Part shown: piece by piece, positions 42,854 through 54,201 of the stretch
Position numbering within the stretch: position 1 is the first letter of the stretch
Layout of the letters: each line of letters begins with the position of its first letter
Assembly: GCA_949825045.1 (NCBI GenBank)
Contig: OX463818.1
Span: forward strand, 36,658,906 to 36,722,905
Source of the DNA: Argyresthia goedartella
Taxonomy: Eukaryota > Arthropoda > Insecta > Lepidoptera > Argyresthiidae
Reading direction: 5' to 3'
DNA: 64,000 bases
Program-made: the position numbers and the translations under genes
The notes under the pieces: model-generated
What the model was told of the DNA's origin: nothing
The model's database searches: none
What the model saw: only the letters and a program-made list of their open reading frames with translations

Positions 42854-43753
42854 CTACGTTAAAAATGGCAATTCTGTGAGAGGTAGGAGACTGGTATAAC
42901 TCGGGGTTATTGGTGTCAGTATGTCGATCCATCCAATTCCTGAATCTTTAAGAGGTGAGTGGGTGAATTGGGACAGGTAGTGAATGGCTTGAGTCTCGTT
43001 AAACACAAAGGTGGGTGACTCAGCAGCAGTGGTGTGTAAACTTTGTTCTATCTGGCCAGTGATAAGCTGTAATGAAATTGGTTTATTAATTGAATGGAAT
43101 ATGTTATGAAATTTTACATAGTAATTATACAATTTATACTCACTTCTCCCACTCCCGTTTCATTGTCGCTGATGCCAAAAGCACATGCTGTCCCAATTAT
43201 TTTTAATATTTTACAGGACTGGTCGGAGAGGTTGAAACTGGTAGGTTCTCAGTTTCTGTACATGCCCGCCTCACCCGGGCACCTTCCTCCCTCGCTCCTT
43301 TTTCTGGTCTCTCCAAGTCTGTAGAGTGAAAATAATTTGGTATAATTCACGTTATGTAGATACATACAAAGCAGATAAAAGTAATTTTAATGCCTCAGTA
43401 TTTATACCCAACTGCCCAAAATGAGGGTTGTTTTTCACCGTAATGTATGTATGTGGGTATGTTCTTTCGGTTGGAGTTTAGATAAGGGGGCGCCAGGGGC
43501 GCTTCCGCCCCTTGACCGTTCTTTCCTATGTTACCACCGACAGCCGTAATGCAGTAGGGATATTACGTTATATTTACAATACCAAGTTTGTACTTACGTT
43601 TCTCCATTTCTCCACGGTTTCCGCCGGCTCAGCGGCATTTAATATTTTTTGGACCCACTCTTGTAGATGTAAACACTTTTCCATAGGGCCAGTATACTCC
43701 CCGTTGGCGAAGTCCTTGCTATTCGACATGTACTCCAGCATCTTCGCTAACTG
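42854..43753 (-). pseudogene. Myb/SANT-like DNA-binding protein pseudogene, three exon-like blocks
   Basis: Block A (43598-43753) gives QLAKMLEYMSNSKDFANGEY and ends LNAAEPAETVEKWRN at a GTAAGT donor. Block B (43144-43318) follows a CTCTACAG acceptor, opens TWRDQKKERGRKV and ends FGISDNETGVGE at a GTGAGT donor. Block C (42854-43066) follows TTACAG and gives LITGQIEQSLHTTAAESPTF to a TAG stop. The EKW-RxTW-RDQKKE pattern resembles the Myb/SANT-like (zeste/MADF-type) domain of proteins often linked to Harbinger-type transposons. Block B needs two frame changes and block A has an upstream stop, so it looks dead although its splice sites survive. Confidence 0.45.
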
Positions 43754-44091
43754 CTGCTACGTGCTCCTTCCTCATTCTGAAATTAGTTTGTGTATGAAAT
43801 TCGTATATATATTTCGTATATATTTATTGCACATAAAACAACATAAGATATAATAAACAGAAAGGACATCTACAAAGGCATGCTTATCTCTAAATAGAGA
43901 TCTCTTCCAGCAAACCCAAGGTTGATAAGAATAATTTAATATACAGGATAGACCTATGTGCTCTGATGAGATACATACATATATTACTGAACTATTGAAC
44001 TAACTGCTAGGTACACTACATACACAAGTACATAAATATTATATAAAGATATAAATACACCTAAATAAACTAATATATACAAAGCTCAAAT
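43754..44091. other. Unassigned AT-rich stretch
   Basis: Nothing recognised apart from short tata-rich runs. Confidence 0.4.
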
Positions 44092-44487
44092 CTAGGATAG
44101 AGAAAGATAATGCTCCTTCAAACGATTCTTAAAGACGGGCAGAGATGGACTATCTCTGATAGTGCAGGGAAGCGAGTTCCAGAGAGTGATCGCCCGCAAT
44201 CGAAAACAGTGCTTGTATGCGACGGTGTTGTGATGAGGTATAGAGAGCAGGGAAGCCGTGTGAGTTCTACGTGGACGAGCCGAAGGGAGAAATTGAAAAA
44301 GAAATTGAAATTCACAGTGGCGAGAAAACTTTACGAAGTAATTTGATACTATAAGCATAGCTTTAATACTTACATCTTTCTTTTTGGGATCATTAGTATT
44401 TTTGAAAATAAAATTCACCGCGGAACGAAATGAAAACAGAAAATGACAGATATGCGTTTTGTTACTAATATTATAACACGAGTTCAT
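44092..44487 (-). pseudogene. LINE ORF2 C-terminal fragment
   Basis: Open for 131 codons, it reads ...RRTHTASLLSIPHHNTVA, then FRLRAITLWNSLPCTIRDSP and VFKNRLKEHYLSL. This is the terminal signature of a LINE ORF2. 5' truncated. Confidence 0.75.
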
Positions 44488-44639
44488 TAAAAAAATATCG
44501 AATAAAATGAATGGTTTTGACTATGTAATTGCTTGCGTTGGAACGAAACGAAATTGTTAACTTTCTAGTGATGTTCCACTATCGCTAAAAACCGGTAACT
44601 AAATTACAGTATTTCCAGACAAAAATAAAACACTTTTAT

Positions 44640-45120
44640 TCAAAATGGCAATAAGTTCTTTTGGTAGACAAGACCGCATTCTATCGCATATCTCGAGTCC
44701 TATCTGCCATGCATGCTCTTTAGACATGGCAAGTTCTCTTCTCGAGGTCGAAAGAGCGTTAAAATCTGCATGCTAAGTGAACAGATCCCGGATTTCATCA
44801 ACTTCTTCGAGATTAGAGCCATTTATTTGATATGTGGAGAGGACTGAGAGTAACTTCTTAGTGAACTTTATACTTTTACTAATTTTTAGTAATTTAAACT
44901 TAACCGTCCAGTTGAAAACCGTATCTAGTTCATGCTGAAGAAGAAGAACATCGGACGGGTGCTCTATGACTCTTTAAATTTTCAGGTCATCAGCAAAGAA
45001 GGAAAATCAACCATAATGTAATTCTGCTGCTATATCATTGATAAATGCTAGAAACATTTTAGAACCTAGGTGTGATCCCTGAGGGACGAAATGGTTAATA
45101 ACATCTGTAACAGATGATTA
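44640..45120 (-). pseudogene. LINE RT fragment with FADD box
   Basis: The minus strand reads VINHFVPQGSHLGSKMFLAF, INDIAAELHYG, a stop, then FSFFADDLKI, RVIEHPSDVLLLQHELDTVF and NWTVKFKLLKISKSIKFTKK. The FADD box is the RT active site. Two stops are visible. It is separate from the fragments on either side. Confidence 0.75.
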
Positions 45121-45192
45121 AAGCTGCGTCCGATATACATCTGCGCTCAGTCTGATTCTGGAGCGGTAGATATCACGCGCGGCGCACGTGTC

Positions 45193-46092
45193 TTGTCGCT
45201 GCTGTGTGTAGTGTGTGATGACGTAGTGGTGGAATATGCTTTTTATTCTTTTTGCAACCAGTGCATCAAATATCAATTATCAATTCTGGAGCTGTGGCAC
45301 TTTGGTATACACGGGGATCTTTACCGTTGGGTTAAATCTTATGTAGAAAATCGTTCGCAGGCCGTAGCTGTGAGAGGGCATATTTCTGTCTGTCAGTTCT
45401 GGTGTACCGCAGGGTTCCCATTTGGGGCCCTTATTATTTGTTCTGTATCTAATGATATCACTGAATATATCAATAATTCAAACATGCTTTTATACGCCGA
45501 CGACACGAACATTTTTGGAGTCATACGAAATCCTGACTAACGATTGTAAGTTACTGCAAAACGATTTACATAATTTCCAAACTTTTTGTAACCCAAATAA
45601 TCTTTTCTTAAACCCAGTTTTTTTTTTGTTATTAGCTTCAATAGAAAAAGGAAAACTATTTACTCCAAGTATGATCTTTGCGATAAAGAGTTCACCCGTG
45701 TGAACCAGATTCGTGACCTCGGCGTAATCATGGACTCAAACCTTGGCTTACCTTTGTGCCCCACATTGACAATATCTTAAATAAATCTTTCATGCAGTTG
45801 GGATTCATATTGCGCGTAGGTAAAGATTTCAGAAGATCTTCGACATTTAAGATATTATTTAATAGTTATGTCCGTAGTCGATTACAATTTGCTAGCGCAG
45901 TGTGGAACCCGTTACATGTAATTCATAGCGATAAAATAGAGAAAGTGCAAAAAAAAAATTGTAAAGGAAATGATTATCGCACAGGAAATAAATACATAGA
46001 TTATGCTACCGCTATGAAAAGACACAATATAGCACCCTTAAGCCTGCGTCGCGAACGCACTGATGTTATTACTCTTTATAAAGTCATTATAG
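45193..46092 (+). pseudogene. LINE RT fragment with YADD box, 5' part
   Basis: The frames read FGIHGDLYRWVKSYVENRSQ, MLLYADDTNIFGVIRNPD and then, in other frames, SYVRSRLQFASAVWNPLHVI and APLSLRRERTDVITLYKVI. This is a Jockey-type RT palm and C-terminal domain, cut at about 46092 by an insertion. Confidence 0.8.
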
Positions 46093-46511
46093 TAGTTAAT
46101 GTGACTGCTACATAATGGAGGGCATTAATACTCGAGAGTAGGCGAGTTTCATAATAATATCACTCGAGAGTTTTAATGCCTAATTATGTATAGTTACATA
46201 CACTAGTTTATCTACACACATATCATAAGCTCTCTTTGATGTGTTCAGGAACCGCATGTTTGACCGGCATTGTGGCATTGAGTTGTTTAGCTTGTTCTGT
46301 AGTACCAACTTCACAAACAAAGTAGGGGCGGCACGCAGGCGGGCGTCGGCGTTCGAAATTTGAATGTCATAATATGTAGAAAATTTACACATTATGGTCA
46401 TAATGAACAAATTTTCAGATAAGAAATGAGTTTTTACCAAATAGTTTTACATTATGCTGGTCTTAACGTGCGGTTTTTAGACGCAGTAAAGAGGGTTTCT
46501 GAAACGTGTGT
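46093..46511. mobile_element. Small insertion inside the LINE, with a foldback at its left side
   Basis: About 420 bp separate two consecutive parts of one LINE frame. It holds an imperfect palindrome (46109-46139 against 46162-46190, core ctcgagagt, flanks tacataat and attatgta). The insert ends were not resolved and no TSD was confirmed. Likely a non-autonomous DNA element. Confidence 0.5.
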
Positions 46512-46760
46512 AGATAAACAATTATATCGATGCCCCTGAGTTATTAAAATCTCTTTCCTTTAGAGTACCCCGTCGTTGTGAGCGAGTATGTAGAAAGAAG
46601 AACCTCTTTTATATTCCTCGTAGTCGAACTTCATACGCAAGAAACTGTTTCATTAGAAGAGCATGTAGGATGTATGATGATAAATTTCAAAATTTGGATA
46701 TTTTCAGTGTAAAGCTTTGTAGCTTCAAACAACAAACCTTGAAGTGTATTAATAGTTTTT
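46512..46760 (+). pseudogene. LINE ORF2 C-terminus, 3' part after the insertion
   Basis: It reads NNYIDAPELLKSLSFRVPRR, then FYIPRSRTSYARNCFIRRAC and on to FSVKLCSFKQQTLKC. It continues the frame interrupted at 46092. Confidence 0.75.
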
Positions 46761-48119
46761 AATTAGATAGTTGACTTTTATTGCATTTTTGTCAGTTCAT
46801 ATAAAAAAAATGTTTTATTTTTGTTAGAATGTAAAGGTATTTTTTGTAGCATCGATTTTACAACTTAGAATTTCTATTACCAGTTTATTTTTAGTACCTA
46901 TATAATACAATATCAGGAATTGCGATCTTCAAATAAGAAATTGTGTTGCTCTGAAAACAAAGTTGTTTATTTTAATAACACGCATAGGATACTTAATTAA
47001 TTACACTGTTAGATTTAAATCACACTATCCTACCTGAAAACAAAGAAACGTCATTAAAAGTTTCTTATTCAAAGTCGATTCCCTTTTTATTATAGCCGCA
47101 AACTATGTGCTCCATCCATCCTCGTGAATCCCATGAGCTTCTGTCAAAACATAGGCTGCTTTACCAATGGTGGTAGCCGCCATTACTCAAAGCGCCATCT
47201 ACAGAATAACCTCGGCAATTGGTAGCTGTTATACCGACCTCACTCACAGCATATTTAATAAGCCAGAGCGCTACACAACACATATGTTGAAGAAATATAG
47301 TTTCTTTACACCTATTGTTTCCTTACCAGTCCGCTCCGTCGCGCCGTACGGTAAACACGCGTCTCGAGCTACTTTCGCTCCCACCCGACCGTCAACGTTC
47401 GACCGCTCAAGCGCATGACGCAGCGCGTTCTTAACCTTTAACTGGTGACAAGGGGTCTTACAGGCCCAGCGGCGTCAGTAAAACAACATTTTGGCACCTT
47501 CTCCGGGTTTCCTTGGGCTCATCACCTGAGTAGCTTCGAGTTTACTTGCGTCCATGCCGTAGAAGGGGATAGCTGTGTCGGACAGGCTCAAATCGGTAAG
47601 TTACATTGGCGTAAAGTTCTTACGTAATTTTTTACGTAATTTTGTTGTATTGTTTTTTCACATTTTTAATCGAGAACAATCAAAACTCCAGGAAAGCAGG
47701 AGCCAGTTGTCTTCCTCGATAAAAGCGCCAATCAAATTACCAGTTTGAATCGTATCCGAAACGTGTGTGCTTGCAGTGTGCAAAAAATAATGCCCAGATT
47801 GCATATAAAAATTGGCAAAGTTCGACCATTGTCAATTTCGTGAAAATACACATGATTTTAGTTGTTTTTTTTCTTAATTCATTATTACTTCAATATTATA
47901 GAAAAAAGTGTTTTTTTGTCAAAATATGTTGATTAATTTTTTGCTTATGTAATTTGTGATCTCATCTCTAGTTTTTTGATTGTTAAGACGACATACATTA
48001 AAATTGCAAGATCGTAACAAAAAAATATATTCAGAGTATAGTTATTAGTTTTATTTTATCCATTTATATATGATAACACAGTTTTTACATACTCTGGCTA
48101 GCTAACACACTTAATTTCT
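46761..48119. other. Unassigned stretch upstream of second LINE ORF1
   Basis: Nothing recognised in 46761-47160. The part nearest ORF1 (about 47200-48119) may be LINE 5' UTR, but no boundary is visible. Confidence 0.35.
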
Positions 48120-49180
48120 ATGATTTATACTAGATACCGCAGTGGGCCTCTCAGTCCCCTCGTCACCAGTTACGTTACACAAAAACCATGTCACCAGTCA
48201 AAGGTTAACTTCAAAATTAATACTTGCCCCGGCTGTAATGACAACTTTACGAATGGTGCACATTGCTCCAAGTGCCTACATGTGTACTGCTTCCAATGTG
48301 CCCAAAATTCCGAAGCAAACTATCGTAAACTCGGAGCAGTCAGACAGGCCACGTTACTCTGCAAGCCTTGCAAAACCGCAGATCTCAACCGCACTAATGT
48401 CTCCGTCGGAACACCGCATTTATCACCTTTGGGTTCTTCAACCATGGCTCCCAACAACGGTACCCAAGCCCACACCCAAGCAGTGGAAATCATATTGCAC
48501 GAACTACGTCAAGGTATCGCCTCCATAAATAATACTCTCCTGTCGCTGCCGCAGTTGATAGCATCAGTTACTCAAATCCAAACTACTATCGAAAAATTCG
48601 AAGAGAACCTGAATGCGTCAGCCCAAAAAATTACGCAACTGACTGGAAGAAGAGAATATATTGAAAATCGAGTCACAGTCCTTGAGAATCGTCCAGATAA
48701 ATGCCAGTACGACCACCTTCAGCTCCAAGAAAAAGTCTACTTAATCTCAAATGAAAAAAACAACAAGGAGCAATGGAATCGATTGAACAATGTTGAAATC
48801 AAGGGCATCCCAATGTCGAAACACTGAAAATCTCCTGGACGTCATAGTCACTATCAGCAACAAAATATCACGTCCAATACAGCACGAACAGATAAACTTC
48901 ATAACAAGAACTAAATCTTATTCAAATAATAAGCCCATCATAGCATGCTTCCTAAACCGGCATATCAAGGATGACTTCTTAGCTGCAGCGAGGAAATACA
49001 AGGGCCTGACAGCTTCGCAACTCGGCTTCGCCGGCGAGTCGACTAAGTCTTCATCAACGAGCACCTGACGTCTGAAAACAAGAAACTATTAACCAAGACA
49101 AAAGAAGCAACCGAACTGCATGGATGGCAATTCGTCTGGATAAAAAATGGCAGGATCCAAACAAGAAGGGATGAAACTTC
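48120..49180 (+). pseudogene. LINE ORF1 (PHD-type), frameshifted
   Basis: A first frame of 235 codons has a zinc finger of the C4HC3 kind (CPGCNDNFTNGAHCSKC, HVYCFQCA, LLCKPC) and a coiled coil (about residues 120-225). After the frame breaks near 48810 the protein continues in other frames as FLNRHIKDDFLAAARKYKGL, FINEHLTSENKKLLTK and HGWQFVWIKNGRIQTRRDET. The last motif parallels FVWTKEGRVYARR in the ORF1 at 16110-17201, so both are homologous LINE ORF1 proteins. At least two frameshifts make this copy inactive. Confidence 0.75.
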
Positions 49181-49870
49181 GTAAATCCTTGTCATTCAAT
49201 CCGATACCGATATAAAGAAAATCAAGTGACTGTTACTAATATTGTGTTTGGTTATTCTTATGATTAAATCGCCCTACTACTTGAACCTATCTTGTAAAAC
49301 GGACCTGCCGCTGCAAACACATGAAACTAAAAGTAAGAGTAAACAACCTATTTACATGTCTATTTATTGCTATCATACCGCCTTTCTATCAATGCTATTA
49401 TTTTTTCATTACATCAACAACCTGCATACAAAGCTACTAAACATACAACAATATGCTACCTATACCTATTTGCTAACTATGTGGCTCCCGCCCGAGCTAT
49501 CTTGCTAATCACAACCGGTTTGCTAACGGTACTCGCTACTGCCTCACTGACATATTTCATACAACAACACTTATCAGCCAAACTACTATTAAATAATCAC
49601 TATTTTCACCTTTGCCGCTTAGCTACAACCATATATACCATGCGTACGAGCTCAAACCCACTTTATAATTATCATACGTCATTCCCACAACCACGTCTAA
49701 AAATGAAAACTATAAACAACATCGCATCAAACTAAAATGCGATCCTCTAACAGAAAACTACCTTTGCAGAATACTATATAAAATCCTACTCATAACCTAC
49801 TTGACAAATATACCTAGTTACCGCTTAGCGGTACCTATCGGTATGTTAGGTATAAATGCTTAAGATATTC
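49181..49870 (+). other. Probable LINE spacer between ORF1 and the transposon
   Basis: AT-rich, with hydrophobic chance frames. No protein was recognised. It lies between the LINE ORF1 and the first subterminal motif of the pogo-like transposon. Confidence 0.4.
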
Positions 49871-50081
49871 ATTATGCTAGTTTGCAGCCCTTTAGTGGAG
49901 TGCCCAACTTTGTGCCAGAACAGTGAGGAGACTATTCGTTGTATGGTATTAAAAAAAATTGCAGACATAGCTTACATGGTCTAGTATTTAAATTGGTCTA
50001 GTATTTAAATAAAATAAAAAAATAAAAAATATCAGCATACTTTTACTTTAAAAAATAAAAAACTGCAAAACAGCGTAAATT

Positions 50082-50140
50082 GCTAGTTTGCGGACGCTTT
50101 TGCCAGTTTACGGCCATCCCTCTGCTAGTTTGCGGCCACA
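50082..50140 (+). repeat. Left subterminal motif cluster of the pogo-like element
   Basis: Three copies of G(C)TAGTTTGCGG-type motifs sit within 60 bp, with a fourth outlier at 49876. They are in + orientation, opposite to the motifs at the right end. Confidence 0.7.
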
Positions 50141-50754
50141 AGATTTTTTTCTTCTAATATACGGGTAAATCAGTAAATACACTTATTTCAATCACATAAT
50201 ATACCTAGTATGTGTCGCTATATTTCTATCTATTTACCGATACACACATTTTCAATTGAAACACATTTATTTATTTATAGTATTTATTTATGAATATTTT
50301 TTTATTGTAATTATACTTTTTTTAACAGACTGATGACATCTAATAAACTAAACGTAACATTTGGCATATTATTATATAACTGGCACAATCTTACTATGAT
50401 TATACTTTTATCAGTCTCAAATCAAATCACCTCCTTGTCATAATATTTATTATAAAATAACAAGATTTTTATTGTAACAGTCTCAATGTTTCATCCTAGA
50501 TAAAAATAGCGTAACATTTGTAATATTTTTATTTACTTTTTGTAATCTCACTAATTATATTTATATAAATAAATATACATTATTTTTATGTTATTAAATA
50601 TATTATACTTAGTATATTTTTAAACTTAGTGTCGTTTTATGATCTTTTAGATTCATGGTACAGTCTTATAATGATTTGGCATGACATTCTTATAAACCTA
50701 CAAAAAAAAAAGTATAAAATCAACCAATAACAAAGCTAGGTACATAATGTACTT

Positions 50755-53577
50755 TTATATAGCTTTAAAAATGCAAGAGTTGCATTTAAACGGTTTGTCT
50801 TTGACTGCATCGTAGGTAAGTCCGATAAAATCTGTACACTTTAAATGAAACCATTCAGTACAGAAATCGCACCCAAAATTTTTGTTATCCTCTTCATCAG
50901 TGTCGCTATTTAATAGATCCGTGCATTGACCACAATTATGTTTCACATTTCGTGTCCCTTGGTTCTTATTCGTGCGTTTTATCATCTGCTTACTCTTAGA
51001 AATGTTATGTGTACTAGTTTTCTTCTTTTTAGCTTCTTGGGTTTCTAGTTTCTTCTTTTTTATTTCATCTTGCTTTCGCTTCATAGCTACTCTCTTTTCT
51101 TCTTTGGCTTTTGACCTTTCCTCTATTTTTTCTACTTTAGCTTTTTCCTTGTTCTCATAGTACTCTCGCCACTTTTTGTTCGAAATAGCAGCTGGAAGTC
51201 GTGGCTTAGACTGGTTGGTTATTTTTGACTTCTCCAGTGGCTGGGGCAGAAAAAGATGTCTATTGAATACCTCGTTTGGGTTTAATGATTTCGGTAGGGT
51301 AGAGCGTTTGGTAGATTCTTCTAAACCTTGAGAAACAGGGTCTTTTTCCAATAGTACCAAAGATTGGGTGCACTTGTGAGATTCCGGAGTTGATGAATTT
51401 ATACCACGCTCAGTAAGTGGGCTATAAAAACCATCTGGCTGCGAAATAGATTGGGATTCAGCACGCGAAGAATTACTCGCAAGGACCACTGTTTTTGGAA
51501 TTTTGAAGACGGAGTCAGAAAATTCGACTGGTGGCAAAATCAATTCACATTCTGTTCGTGTGTCACACCGAGCCGCTGTTCTTGGGATTGTGATGAAATC
51601 ATTAGGCAAGTCAGAAACTTCGACAGGTTGCGAAATCATTTGAGATTCAGTTCTTGTTGGTGTACTGGTCTGAACAGGTTTTAATACTTCAGAAGTATGA
51701 CTAGAACCTGGGACTTTAGTTTGTGTGGATAGATTGGGCGGATCAGAAACGTCAACTTGGAGCAAAATTGTCTGGGGTTCTTCATTGGCTTCAGTAAGTG
51801 TACTAGTCTGAAAAGGTGTTATTATGAGATCATCCAAAGAGACCATGGTTACATGTCCAAGATAACTGCCTGAAACATGTAAAGTAGAGAGACTTCCGTT
51901 GCTTGCCTCGTCTTCAATGTTGATAGGAATATACTTCGACTTTTGCAAGGTCTCCTGGTTTTCCAATACGAAGTTTTTGAACAAAAAACCGTCACCGATG
52001 TCCACTTCCACATTATTTTCTCGAAGTTCCGCTGTGAGGCAGGTATTTTGTTCTTCCTGGTTAACAAAACAATGCGCCGAAGGCACAGTGATTTCGACTT
52101 CATGCGATGTTTCACGTCCGTCAGGTATAGAAGTCGACAGGCGAATCGTTGAATTCGTTCTGTCTTCCGACCCAGTATCGTAGAATACATCAGATTCTCT
52201 TAATTCTCTCTTCCTCAATTTTTTCACTTCTTTCAAAATAAATTTTATGTCAATTTTCTTCTGTTTGAGTATTGGTCGCAAATGTCGCAGTACTTTGCAT
52301 GTCGCAATAAGGTCTTCGTTGTTAATGCCATTTTCCTCTAATTGCTGTGGACGACTCAACTGTTCCATCGTATTTTGAACACATTTCTTGTAGTCGACAG
52401 CATCCGGGTTAAATGGAAAAAGGCCACATTTTCTGAACCCGCTTATTGCGTTTGGTGTAACCTGCGGATTTTCTATTACATCTTTAAACAACTGACAGAA
52501 GTTCGTCTTCGTCACCGACTTATTGATATTTTCTGTCTTCGCCAGGAATTTTTTAACTACGTTCTTCCAATCCGACTTCAGCGGGGCAAAGAGGCTGACA
52601 TCAGCCGGTTGAAGCATGTGGGTAGTATTGGGTGGCAGAGCATATAATATGATACCAAGCTTCTTGCATGTGGCACTCAATGTTAACGACATATGGGATT
52701 TGTGTCCGTCCACTAACAGCAAAACTGGCTTTTTTATGTCGTGTTCTTCGAGCCATGCATTGAAATCGTTAGTGACGTATTCAAAAAATACATCACCCTT
52801 CATCCATCCAGATTCACTCCTCCCGAGGCACCAAGTCGGTGGCATGCTATCTGTTATAGGTCTTGGTGGACGTAAATATGGGAAGACCACCAGAGGTGGG
52901 TATACATGTCCGCAGGCATTAAAAGTCACCAAGGTCGTCAAATTTTCTTTCTCGTTTCCTGATTTTATTTGTAATAAGTTGCGGTAACCTCTGGGCCCGA
53001 GAACTTTTCCAGTTTTCGGGCATAACGAGAAGCCACTTTCGTCGGCGTTGAATATTCTCTCTGGCTCTTGAAGCACGTCTGAGTGGCCCTCATCCGCCAA
53101 CAATTGGTCTAATTCTCTAAACCAGAGACGTATGGATTCCTCGGTTACTCTGGCCCGAGCTTTGTTTACGCCTTCCGCAGATCTGAGCGATACTTCTGGT
53201 TGCCTTTTTAAAAACCCGCGGTACCATGTTTCTCCTGGTCTATCATCTTTGAACGGGTTCGGTTTATTCCAGTCTTTCAGGATTTTCTGTACAGTATCCA
53301 GTAGTTCTTCTTTTTTTATGGGGAACCCACATTTGGCGATGTTAATTATCCAGTCCGCTACTTGTTTCTCGCCTTCTGCGCCTAATATCGGAGCGGGTCC
53401 GCGATTATTCAACTTTTCCTCCCTTTTCCCGCTAAGACGATCGTGGATAGTAGCCCTGGGAATCTTATATTTTCTGATAGTCGCTCGAATAGACTGTCCT
53501 CCTTCTCGGACATCTTTTAATGCCAATTTCAAGTCTTCTAATTTATAATTTACAGTTTTCTTTTGTTTGGACGACAT
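50755..53577 (-). CDS. pogo/Tigger-like DD35D transposase with C-terminal PHD finger
   Basis: This 940-aa frame shows no internal stop. Residues 8-55 are a psq-type helix-turn-helix (KLEDLKLALKDVREGG...IPRATIHDRLSG), followed by a CENP-B-type helix-turn-helix to about 140 (GETWYRGFLKRQPEV). The DDE domain has NADESGF (Asp179), LLLVDGHKSH (Asp290) and PADVSLF (Asp326), a DD35D triad. A long Ser/Thr-rich linker, a Lys/Glu-rich helix (about 810-870) and a terminal C4HC3 PHD finger (CGQC, GCDFC, WFHLKC, FKCNSC) follow. I chose the ATG at 53577 because a splice acceptor (tttgttacag) directly precedes it. It is a cut-and-paste transposase; host domestication is an alternative. Confidence 0.85.
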   Translation of the reverse strand: MSSKQKKTVNYKLEDLKLALKDVREGGQSIRATIRKYKIPRATIHDRLSGKREEKLNNRGPAPILGAEGEKQVADWIINIAKCGFPIKKEELLDTVQKILKDWNKPNPFKDDRPGETWYRGFLKRQPEVSLRSAEGVNKARARVTEESIRLWFRELDQLLADEGHSDVLQEPERIFNADESGFSLCPKTGKVLGPRGYRNLLQIKSGNEKENLTTLVTFNACGHVYPPLVVFPYLRPPRPITDSMPPTWCLGRSESGWMKGDVFFEYVTNDFNAWLEEHDIKKPVLLLVDGHKSHMSLTLSATCKKLGIILYALPPNTTHMLQPADVSLFAPLKSDWKNVVKKFLAKTENINKSVTKTNFCQLFKDVIENPQVTPNAISGFRKCGLFPFNPDAVDYKKCVQNTMEQLSRPQQLEENGINNEDLIATCKVLRHLRPILKQKKIDIKFILKEVKKLRKRELRESDVFYDTGSEDRTNSTIRLSTSIPDGRETSHEVEITVPSAHCFVNQEEQNTCLTAELRENNVEVDIGDGFLFKNFVLENQETLQKSKYIPINIEDEASNGSLSTLHVSGSYLGHVTMVSLDDLIITPFQTSTLTEANEEPQTILLQVDVSDPPNLSTQTKVPGSSHTSEVLKPVQTSTPTRTESQMISQPVEVSDLPNDFITIPRTAARCDTRTECELILPPVEFSDSVFKIPKTVVLASNSSRAESQSISQPDGFYSPLTERGINSSTPESHKCTQSLVLLEKDPVSQGLEESTKRSTLPKSLNPNEVFNRHLFLPQPLEKSKITNQSKPRLPAAISNKKWREYYENKEKAKVEKIEERSKAKEEKRVAMKRKQDEIKKKKLETQEAKKKKTSTHNISKSKQMIKRTNKNQGTRNVKHNCGQCTDLLNSDTDEEDNKNFGCDFCTEWFHLKCTDFIGLTYDAVKDKPFKCNSCIFKAI

Positions 53578-54201
53578 CTGTAACAAATAGGTATCTTACT
53601 TTGTGACAGATAAATCGTGATGTTACGTACATTTAGGATTTAATACTCAAATAGGGCTTATTCAGACATTTGTGAAATAGGTCCTAAGTGTAAAAGAAAT
53701 GGTAAAATCTGACGTCCGCAAAATTACATCTAAATTCAGTTACCGACCATCTAAATCCTATACATTTTTGTTACGGCCGCAAACTGAACTCTATCAGTTA
53801 GATTGCGGTCACATACATTTTCGATACGGCCGCAAACTGAATTCTATCAGTTAGATTGCGGCCACATAGACACTTTTTTTAGGATTAAATAGTATTTTGG
53901 CGGTCGCAAACTAACAGTGAAGAAACAAAGGAGTCGCAAATATTAAAACAGGTAGACAATCATGAACCTTATTATCATATCAGAAATAAAGACGAAAATT
54001 GTATATGATTCAGCATGTCAGTTATCCGACCACCTAGCCGTAAACTAAAATTATTGCATTTTTTATATGTCAGTTCGCGGACACGTAATATTTAACTGTT
54101 TTATTCACATTTTTCACTAAGAAAGTGATATTTTGTGTTAACAATACCCCTAAGATACAAAATAAACATGTTAACTCGTAAAAAGTAAGGATAATACTCA
54201 C
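53578..54201 (-). other. Probable 5' UTR intron of the pogo-like transposase gene
   Basis: On the minus strand a strong donor, GAA|GTGAGTATT, at 54201 and an acceptor, TTTGTTACAG, at 53578 immediately before the ATG define a 624-bp intron. The intron contains the right-hand subterminal repeats. Confidence 0.6.
53773..53878. repeat. Two tandem 53-bp units with internal palindrome
   Basis: Each unit holds GGCCGCAAACTGA, a 6-8 bp spacer and TCAGTTAGATTGCGG(T/C)C. Units start at about 53773 and 53826. They form the core of the right-hand subterminal motif cluster. Confidence 0.85.

Noticed and set aside
49242..49735. Overlapping hydrophobic frames that look like small membrane proteins
   Set aside because: The hydrophobicity comes from AT-rich sequence (Leu, Ile, Tyr, Thr codons). 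The two frames overlap in different phases and lie in a LINE spacer.
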